From NCBI GenBank assembly GCA_019633425.1, contig WSUB01000138.1:51029-115028 (forward strand): a stretch of DNA of 64,000 bases, read 5' to 3'. The DNA comes from Tulasnella sp. 424 (lineage: Eukaryota > Basidiomycota > Agaricomycetes > Cantharellales > Tulasnellaceae). The position numbers and the translations under genes are program-made. The notes under the pieces were generated by a model. That model was not told the DNA's origin, ran no database searches, and was given only the letters and a program-made list of their open reading frames with translations. Numbering within the stretch: the stretch's first letter is position 1; every line of letters begins with the position of its first letter. Shown here piece by piece: positions 55,901-64,000 of the stretch.

Positions 55901-58681
55901 AGGGTCTTCAATATTGTTGCCGTTCCTGGTCGATACACCTCACCACGGGCAAACTAAAGTTGGCATCCGGTGGTTGGGAAGTGGGCTCCACCAATATCAA
56001 GGGTTTCAGCGAGGAGAGGGTGCTCGGTTGGCTGGAAGTCATGAGTTTGATTGGAGAAACTCGGGGCTCCTTGAAAGTTGCAAAACAAATGCAGATATGG
56101 TTGCAGGTGAGTTAATTTATCAGATTGCACCAATAGCAGGATACAAGAACTAACCAAGCTGGTATAGGAGCATCCCGATAGGGTTGAGCCTTCAGTTACA
56201 GCACTGTGGGCTGATATGTGGAGATTTATTACCACATTCCACGAGCCAATTGCATTTAGTGCTCTGCACATTTATGCCTCAGCATTACCATTCTGCCCAT
56301 GGAAAACAACCCTCTGGAGATTCTACAGTAACTTGGCAACAACCTGTGTGCTGAATGGCCCACACAACACCACATGGTCATCAAGTCTCTGGAGTAAACA
56401 TGTTGGGACACAAGTGAGAGTTGTTACTTTCTCACCAGATGGGGAGATGATTGCATCTGCAATGTGGGACCACACAATTCGACTGTGGGATGCTGAGACC
56501 GGGGCACCAATTGGAGAGTCTCTCAGAGGTCATGACGAGACTATCACAAGCATCTCCTTCTCCCCCAATGGCAAGCTTCTTGCTTCTGGATCCAGGGACA
56601 AGACAATTATATTGTGGGATGCTGAGGCTGGGACATCAATTAGAGAGCCTCTCATAGGTCATGGTGACTATGTCACAAGCATCTCCTTCCACCCCAACGG
56701 CAAGCTCCTTGCTTCTGGATCCAGGGACAACACAATTCAACTGTGGGATGTTGAGGCTGGGACACCAATTGGAGAGTCCCTCAGAGGCCATGATGACGGT
56801 GTCTGGAGCATCTCCTTCTCCCCTGATGGCAAGCTCCTTGCTTCTGGGTCCGATGATGCTACAATTCAACTGTGGGATGCTGAGACTGGTGTGCCAATTG
56901 GACAGCCTCTCAGAGGTCATGACCATGGTGTCTCAAGCATCTCCTTCTCCGCTGATGGCAAGCGTCTTGCTTCTGGATCTGATGACAATACAGTTCGACT
57001 GTGGGATGTTGAGACTCGGGCACCAATTGGAGAGCCCCTCAGAGGCCATGATGATGCTATCTGGAGCATCTCCTTCTCTCCCAATAGCAATCTCCTTGCT
57101 TCTGGATCTGATGACAGAACAATTCGCTTATGGGATGTTGAGACTGGAGCACCAGCTGGAGAGCCTCTCAGAGGTCATGGCAATGCTGTCTGTAGCGTCT
57201 CCTTCTCTCCTAATGGCAAGCTGCTTGCTTCCGGATCAATGGACAAGACAGTTCACCTCTGGGATGCTGAGACTGGGGTGCCAATTGGAGAGCCTCCCAA
57301 AGGTCATGACAATGCTGTCTGGAGCATCTGCTTCTTCCCCAATGGCAAGTTCCTTGCTTCTGGATCCAAGGACAAGGCAATTCGACTGTGGGATGCTGAG
57401 ACTGGAGCACCAATTGGGGAGCCTCTCAGGGGTCATGATGATTCTGTTGGGAGCATCTCCTTCTCCCCCAATGGCAAGGTCCTTGCTTCTGGATCCAAGG
57501 ACAAGACAGTTTGACTGTGGGATGTTGAGACTTGGGCACCAATTGGAGAGCCCCTCAGAGGCCATGATGATGCTATCTGGAGCATCTCCTTCTCTCCCAA
57601 TGGCAAGCGGCTTGCTTCTGGATCATTGGACAAGAGAATTCGACTCTGGGATGTTGAGACTGGGACATCAATTGGAGAGCCTCTTGAAGGCCACAGCAAT
57701 GCTGTCTCAAGCATCTCCTTCTCCCCCAATGGCAAGCTCCTTGCTTCTGGATCTGATGATGAGACAATCCGGGTATGGGATGCTGAGACTGGGGCACCAA
57801 TTGGAAAGCCTCTCAAAGGTCATGGCAATGCTGTCTCTAGCATCTCCTTCTCCCCCAATGGCAAGCTTCTTGCTTCTGGATCCAGGGACAAGACAATTCG
57901 ACTGTGGGATGCTGAGACTGGGACATCTATTGGAGAGCCTCTCAGAGATCATGGCAATACTGTCTCATGCATCTCCTTCTCCCCCAATGGCAGACTCCTT
58001 GCTTCTGGATCTTATGACAAGACAATTTGTCTACGGGATGCTGAGACTGGGGCACCAATTGGAGAGCCTCTTAGAGGTCATGATGAAGATGTCGAAAGCA
58101 TCTCCTTCTCCCCCAACAGTAAGCTCCTTGCTTCTGGATCAATGGACAACACCATTCGGCTGTGGGATGCTGAGACTGGAGCACCAATTGGAGACCCTCT
58201 CACAGCCCATGAGCATGCCATCTCCAGTATTTCTTTCTCTTCAGATGGCAAATTTATTGTGTCTCAATCCCAAGATGAAGTAATGCAGTTTTGGGATGTT
58301 GAGACTGGAGCTGAAATCACAAAACCTCTAGAACTTTATGGAGATCCCTTTCATTTCGCTCCTATCTCCCCAAATCACAAGCCCTTTCAGCATGCCAACC
58401 GTTTCAGTACATTGTCTGAATCCCTCAAATTCCTGCAATTGGATAACCCAGCACTACCCACAGGACATAGTACCTACAAACATTACTTGCAATCTTCAGT
58501 CCCAATCTCTCTCCAGTCTCATGGGCAATGGGTGATGTTTTTGTCCAGGAGACTCTTTTGGTTTCCTCCACAGTACTGGAGCGATAGATCTCCCACAATT
58601 TTGCTTTCACATAACACACTTGTGTTCGCTTTTGGTAGATGGGTTTTCTTCTCCAATGTCTCTGCCGCACTAGACCTATAG
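52903..58681 (+). CDS. NACHT-WD40 NLR-like protein with in-frame nonsense codon in the WD40 array
   Basis: Exons: 52903-53037, 53086-53228, 53283-53457, 53520-53547, 53620-53966, 54022-54161, 54224-54362, 54421-54463, 54518-56106 and 56168 onward. The N-terminal half is helical, with a glycine-rich segment (GISGTIPVIGSYVGAAAKVG) followed by amphipathic helices, as in HeLo/MLKL-like cell-death domains (inferred). The NACHT domain has Walker A GMAGRGKST, Walker B LLIIDALDEC and LLTTRPEAPL. A linker leads to 15 WD40 repeats and a C-terminal cap ending at 58681. A TGA at 57512-57514 in repeat 9 would end the protein at 1361 aa with eight full repeats; the same frame continues to about 1750 codons. 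Fungal NLRs of this type (HET-E class) act in self/non-self recognition. Either a truncated receptor, a recent pseudogene, or an allele. Confidence 0.87.
56417..58351 (+). repeat. WD40 repeat array, 15 units of 129 bp
   Basis: Fifteen head-to-tail 43-codon units with the consensus SISFSPNGKLLASGS.DKTIR then LWDAETGAPIGEPLRGHD. Repeats 2-14 are near identical except at a few codons; repeats 1 and 15 are the most divergent, as edges of a recombining array are. Repeat 9 carries the TGA. Two other frames also stay open for long stretches because of the repeat structure. Confidence 0.93.
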
Positions 58682-59261
58682 GTAGCTTTTACAATATATA
58701 CATGGCCAAGTCATTCAGAATTTGGACTTGAAACCAGGCTCAATAAGGCAACATTAGCATCGGCATTTGCCAAAATGGATCTTTGCAATATGTTGGCTGC
58801 TGAAAGTTAGCTTTGTTGTGCAAAGCCGTATTACAGGGGAAGTGAGACACCTGGTTGCATCAAGTAAGCTTCGGGGGAGAACTGCTTTTGAAACATGAAT
58901 AGTGGCTCTGTCACAAGCCAAAACCCGCATCTGATGGCAGTCCCAGTAATGCGAATATTTCCTTTTCTCTCAAGACTGACTTCTGATGATATTTATACCG
59001 TGATGCGATACATCCAAATTCCGCTGCAAAGAATGAGCAACAGACTTATTAAGTGGACAGCTGGACTTGGTTTTGATTTCCTTGCCCTCCCGTTCATCTC
59101 CCTACTCCTTTCACTTGAACCATCCTCATTTTCAGCATCACTTTCAGCTGCTTGTTGACCCGAACATTTATTAAATATATCCAGATCACCTTCTGCCTCA
59201 ATAATCCTCATGGGAGTGAAGCGCTGAGAGACTGTTTGGTTGATAAAATTCGCAACCCCTC
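58682..59261. other. CpG-poor 3' flank of the NLR gene
   Basis: A/T-leaning DNA with the same CpG scarcity as the WD40 array. A minus-strand frame (about 59260-58993) is rich in charged residues near EDGSSERSREMNGR but is not recognisable. Confidence 0.4.
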
Positions 59262-60171
59262 TGTTAAGCGCTGGTAGAACGTGGTAGCGCGCGGGAACCG
59301 TGGGAACGGCAAATCGCCGCGCGGTATACGAATTAGAAGGAGAGACCACTAACTATTAGATTCTAATTAATTACTTAATTAGGACCTGAATTAGCTAGCT
59401 AGTTATGTACATAGGTAGTCTACGATTAATAGAATATATTTATCCTATTTATATCTGCTGGGGTGGGGCTGCTAACTGTAGTGCAAGGGGAGCGCCGAGG
59501 CGTGGGATCCGAGTGTTCGGATTCTACTTTCTCGGTTTGAGAAGTCCTAGAGAGGGAATTCCGATTAGCTAGTGACACCGTTAGGTAGAGCTAATTTATA
59601 GCTTTCTGTACGTGGTCTTAGCTAGCGAAAGTCGAAGAATTGGGCAAGCTATTAAGGAAATACCGTTTTAGGGTGGTATCAGCTACACCCGGGAGTCGGA
59701 CTAACCTCCGGAGACGCGCTGAGCGTTCTGAAAGGTATATTCATGCTCGAATATAGTATTCGCGCACGAGGAACGTTGTCAGGAGACGTTCCGAGGCCTG
59801 TAGCAATAGCTAGTATCGGTGGGCTGGGCTCTCTCTGCCTAAAATGGAATAAGCGCCGGTTCGGATTCCTCGGTGACGTCCGTTGACACCGAAGGAGTTC
59901 GAATTACGTAAAGATAATAGTACCGTTGGAATTGTCTCGATGAGAGCTTTCCAATGGTATCCTTAGCGTAAGCAAATTCCGAGTAGGGTGAAAGGAATTC
60001 CAGGAAAGGGGCAAAAGGGAAGCAGATTTAGTAAATACACAATAGGTAATTACTAACTACTTGTGACATTAATGGTACAGATTGTAGCTATTAACTGTAC
60101 GAGTAGAACGGTCTACTTACCGTAAAGATAGACCAATATTTGGGCTCGCAAAAGGCCAAATAGCGTCGGCG

Positions 60172-61588
60172 TGTTACGTTTCGGTAGCTGGAGTGCGCGC
60201 GCGGTCCGTGGGAACGTGAAGTCGCCTTGCGGGATTCGTATTAGAATTGAGGAAATGCGAATACTGACTAATTGCTTACTTTAACCGTAGTTAGGCTAGT
60301 TGTAAGTAATCGTAGGGTTTATATATAATATTTGAGAAGTTGAGATGGGAAGAGATGGTGGACGGGAACGTCCGGAATCGAGTGGGAGTTACTGGGCGAG
60401 GATTGGGAGCTGAAAAAGGGAATTGAGAGCGAAAGAGGATTCTTCACTTGAATTCCGGCATTCTAACGCTCGGATTCAGTTCGTTAGGTTTATTCGTGAA
60501 TGCCGGAAGGGTTTCCGGCTTCGATTCACGAAGGGAAAGGCCTCAGCGAATCGAAGTAAGCTGCGGCACGGCCTATTAGATTAAGCGCCGGTCCCGGACT
60601 TCGCGGATTTAGCTAATGACTACCCAAGAAGTGCGAGTCACGTCAAGCGGGTACCACCGTCGTACTTGCGTTAATGAGAGCTTTCGATCAGTACCAAGAA
60701 TGTAAGCACTTTTCTAAAAGGGAATTCGCTAATCCGTGGATGAAGCGAATGGAGGGCGAAACTAACGATTGCCTAAGAAGGAATCGTGTATTTACCCAAT
60801 TATCAATAGTACAAAATGTAGCTAATGATAATACGAACACGTCGGTGTACTTACCACGTGATTCGGTGAGGTTTCAGGCTCGTTAGAGGCCGAGAAGTGT
60901 CGGGGACGTCTGGGACGGTGCTGGCACGGATATCAAGATTATGCTCGCACTGATGACGCGAGAACCCTTTATCCGAAAGGTTTAAACGGTAAGTGATTCG
61001 TTTGTCACGCGGAATCTAGCGGAATTGAGATTGGCAGAGCGAAAGAGTTAAGAGGGGTGAAAAAGGTGTTCTACCTCTCCTGAGGCAGAACTCATATTTA
61101 TTCGCTAGATTAGACCATACTAGATTATTCTACATTATTCTACATTGTTCTATCCCTTTCCCGAGTCTTCTATGCGCAGTGGAAGACTCGGGCAACGCGC
61201 CGGTAGTCGGCGCGAGGCCTTGGGCGCTTAATTGCCATTTTAGGGAATTAAACGGTCCCGAGCCCATTGCGACGTGCTGCGGCACATTGCAAGACTATCG
61301 GTGGGTCGCCTGAAAGGGTTCATCGAACTTACAAGGTGTAAGTCGACGAATCTGGCTATGAAAAGGGAGAATAAGGCGTCGGCTGGTTTCTCAAACAAGG
61401 TTACTAAAAAGGTAATTTCTTTATCTGCATAGCTTTCAGCTCCGGAGTTTCACGGTTATTTCTCGTAGAGACGAAAGCGAAAATAATAAGAAAGAAATTT
61501 ATTATAGTAAAAGGAACGGGGGCGCTATTTATTGGTACATCCTGAGGTGGGGCATTCGCGTAGGCGCGAATCCCACGGTTCCCTAACA
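60172..61588. mobile_element. Inner LTR-like element (solo LTR), 1417 bp
   Basis: Starts TGTTACG and ends CCCTAACA, with perfect 5-bp flanks CGGCG at 60167-60171 and 61589-61593. TG...CA ends with a 5-bp duplication are the hallmark of retroviral-type integrase. There is no open frame of note. Shared with the outer copy: CGTGGGAACG near the start, CATTCTACATTATTCTACAT in the 3' half, and a hairpin before the end. Confidence 0.82.
61547..61576 (+). other. Terminal hairpin of the inner LTR-like element
   Basis: GTGGGGCATTCGCG pairs with CGCGAATCCCAC across a four-base TAGG loop, 12 bases before the element end. The outer copy has the same hairpin with a compensating base-pair change. Confidence 0.75.
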
Positions 61589-62224
61589 CGGCGACGACTG
61601 AATTCGCTAAGAGTATCTTGGTGCTAGCGACGCTGGAGTCCTTTATCCCGATGGATCTAACGGTAGGTGACTTTTATCCCGCAAGTCTAACGGTAGGTTT
61701 TCCTAGTTTCACGCTGGAAAAGCGGACTTGAGGCACGCAGGCTAGATTTGGTAAATTCAGGGTAAGATAGGGATGTCGCGATAGGATATCGCTGCAGCCG
61801 TATTTATTAGCTAGATACGAACATTCTACATTATTCTACATAGTTCTACGGACTTCTGGAGAGTCGGGGCAGCTCCGGGGGATCGGCCAGTGGCCAGCGT
61901 GCAGTCTGGGCGCTTAATCGCCGAATAGGGTATCAGGCCCGCCCCCGGAGGGTTGCAACATGTTCTAACACGTGCAACGGCGACAAATCGACTTCCTAAG
62001 ACTATTCGCCGAAGTGGAAATGCTCTCCACTTCAGCGGATAGTCGGCAATTCGAGGATGTCGAACCGGTTTCCCAAAAATAGCCCAAAAAGGTAATTCTT
62101 TCATTTCTAAAGATATTTGTTTCGGACTTTTCGTAGTACTATTTGTAGAGACCCGAGAAACAGAGAAACAACATATATTTCCTAAAAGAGAGAGAAGGGA
62201 GCTAGTCTACTAGTACATTTGGCG

Positions 62225-62254
62225 GTGGGGCATCCGCGTAGACGCGGATCCCAC
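62225..62254 (+). other. Terminal hairpin of the outer LTR-like element
   Basis: GTGGGGCATCCGCG pairs with CGCGGATCCCAC across TAGA. A C-G pair stands where the inner copy has T-A. Confidence 0.75.
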
Positions 62255-62265
62255 GGTTCGTAACA

Positions 62266-64000
62266 CCCTTCTCTACCTACCTGTCAAACATTGAAATAAT
62301 AGGAGTGTCAAATAGGTCCCATCTCGCTCCTAGGGCAAGTGTATCTGAGAGGGTGCTTGCCTCAGCTCCTGCGTCCTCCGATCCAGCTCCAAGTCACTTT
62401 GGCGGATTCCAAGTCAATGGGTATTCTTCAATCCAATATTTCTTGGAACCTGGAGAAATGGAAGCTTGGAAGGGTCGGTGAAGACAGATGAACCATTCAA
62501 CGCCATATGTGGCAAGAAGGGTAAAGCTGTGTGAAACAACACAACGTTAATGATTGAGCTGTGGCCTGCAAAACGCGAATTGCTGAAAGCAATTGTGTCA
62601 GCCAGCGTGGAACCAAGAGCATGATATAATAAAAAGTTTCCTTCAACCTTCCTTACTGGGATGGAGATATTTGCCGCAACCTGTGGAGTCATATCTCGAC
62701 TTGGCAGGTATCATGTCCCCGGCCCGTGAATGTTGGGTGAGTGATGCATTATTTCCTTTCAGGAAAGTAGTGAAATCACCACTTGGGCAACTTCAGCAAG
62801 GTCCTAGCCCACTCACACATGCAAATCATACGATAACCGACGTACTTTACAATATAACTACTAATCATACATAAAGCAGCAACTCTATTTATTAGGGATC
62901 TGGGCTCTCAAAACACCATAAACTCTGCCCTTTCCCCCCCATTTCTGGAATAGAGAGCACAAAACGCCACCCTCCCTTGGCAAGTCTCATCCCCAAGCTC
63001 TCAACATATTTATATACTATATCCGATTTTTATCTAGGGGTTGGATGAGCTGGATAGGCTCACATACGCTCATTTAGCCTGTGGGCCCCCCCCTCCTCCG
63101 CTTAACTCCGCTCTTCACCTGTGCCCCACTGAGAGAGGTATATCTCCCTCAGTTCTCAGCAGATTCCTTTCGTTTTTTCACTAAAATAGTCGCCTTAGTT
63201 ATTGTATTTTGACTACCTATTATTTAAAAAGGACTATTCAGAGGAAGGGGGGGAATATAAAAATATGCAGCACACAAAATCAAATTTTTTATACAATAAA
63301 TGTTTATATTTACTCGAAATTGCGTTCTATTTAACTGGGTCCAAGTTTGAGCTCAAAGGGTGGGGTGGTTGCTGAGATACGGTTGGGGTGGTGGTCGCCG
63401 ACGTCGACGGACGGCGCGCGGCGTGTTTTGGGTGCTGGGGGACGGCGCGGACAGGGGAGGATGGGGCTGTCCCTGAGTGTTGACAGCCTGATGGGTCTTC
63501 GCGCACCAAGAGACCTTCACGGGACCTCACCCGCAAACCCTTTTTTCGCGGGTCTCCCGGCGGATCCCCCTGTAGGTGCGTTTTCTTCTACACTTAGAGG
63601 AGAATACGCACCGCCCAGCTACTAGAGGCGTAGGTGCTACAAATCAGGTGTCTCTCCCACAACAACCTCCATTGTCAGCTCAATCCTCGTCGGCTTTACC
63701 CAGCTTTCCTCGACTACCTTCTTCTTTACTGTCTCTCTTTCTCTGAAAATACGCACAAAACGCACTATCGGTGGTTGTAGGCGGTCTCTTTTCGTTGAGT
63801 TGTCCAGCAAGCCCCTGAACCAAGCCAGTCAGTCTTAAAATCAGACTGTGGCCCACAATGAGCTTGCTAGTAGCACCCAAGCTCCCAGGAGAAGTCACGC
63901 GAGAGCGCACGGGTAACGGGGGAGAAATTCCGCCGGACTGTCCGCCGGAAGATAGACAGGATAACTAGTCAGGTGGTCCATTTACAGAAGCGTAGCATCC
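62266..64000. other. No gene recognised; CpG-poor then CpG-rich DNA
   Basis: From 62266 to about 63340 the DNA is A/T-leaning and CpG-poor like 56.2-59.3 kb. It then changes abruptly to CpG-rich (CGACGTCGACGGACGGCGCG near 63400). A minus-strand frame at 62692-62414 is unrecognised. An inverted repeat lies at 63575-63612. Confidence 0.45.
63575..63612 (+). other. 38-bp imperfect hairpin
   Basis: GGTGCGTTTTCTTCT and AGAGGAGAATACGCACC pair around a short ACACTT loop with few mismatches. There is no A/T-run typical of a terminator, and its function is unknown. Confidence 0.45.

Larger units (their letters stand above)
59262..62265. mobile_element. Outer LTR-like element, interrupted by a related inner copy
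   Basis: Starts TGTTAAGCG, ends CGTAACA, and is flanked by CCCTC (59257-59261) and CCCTT (62266-62270), a 5-bp target duplication with one mismatch. Removing the inner element leaves about 1.58 kb without coding capacity, so it looks like a solo LTR or a terminal-repeat-only element. Its 5' part (59262-60171) and 3' part (61594-62265) match the corresponding halves of the inner copy. Confidence 0.75.

Noticed and set aside
56661..58283. 540-codon plus-strand open frame overlapping the WD40 array in another frame
   Set aside because: It consists of a 43-residue low-complexity repeat produced by reading the 129-bp WD40 units out of frame; no start context or family.
62414..62692. 92-codon minus-strand frame beside the LTR-like element
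   Set aside because: No recognisable family; sits in CpG-poor DNA that shows no splice pattern.

Overview
This 64 kb window is nuclear DNA of a filamentous basidiomycete, most likely an agaricomycete. Genes are dense and cut by many 50-80 nt GT-AG introns. Gene content also fits: a PriA-like cysteine-rich secreted protein, many F-box proteins, and a NACHT-WD40 (fungal NLR) gene. There are no operons, ribosome binding sites, rRNAs, CRISPR arrays or convincing tRNAs. All gene models were spliced by hand. Where exon coordinates are listed, reading phase was checked across every junction.

Left part (1-20.6 kb), housekeeping genes: two tandem MOB (Mob2-like) kinase activators; a small membrane protein ending in a PPxY motif; a single-exon F-box protein; CDC123 (eIF2 assembly) divergent from an ARL8-type GTPase that has 12 exons, three of them only 17, 10 and 9 nt; a Pet127 mitochondrial protein; an NDK-fold protein that has lost its catalytic histidine and carries a repeated VPGHKR tail; and a MYND-finger protein.

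Middle part (21.5-42.7 kb), an accessory tandem array: a two-gene module, one SPFH/band-7-like protein (+) convergent with one F-box/LRR-like protein (-), is repeated. There are three intact SPFH genes (586, 584 and 594 aa), one SPFH remnant, two intact F-box genes, one F-box gene shortened by a nonsense codon, and three F-box pseudogenes or relics. Upstream flanks are duplicated too. The SPFH proteins have three beta-type modules before the SPFH region and a long Ala-rich helix after it, which recalls major vault protein. A 0.7 kb TIR element sits in one unit, and a 251 bp Tc1/mariner-type MITE lies just beyond the array.

Right part (43-64 kb): the PriA-like gene; about 3.7 kb with no recognised gene; a 16-exon long-chain acyl-CoA synthetase with a 15-nt microexon; and an NLR with a putative HeLo/MLKL-like helical region, a NACHT domain and 15 near-identical 43-residue WD40 repeats broken by one CGA-to-TGA nonsense change. 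From the last NLR intron onward the DNA is strikingly CpG-poor up to about 63.3 kb. This block is interrupted by two nested LTR-like elements (TG...CA ends, 5-bp target duplications) that are not CpG-poor.
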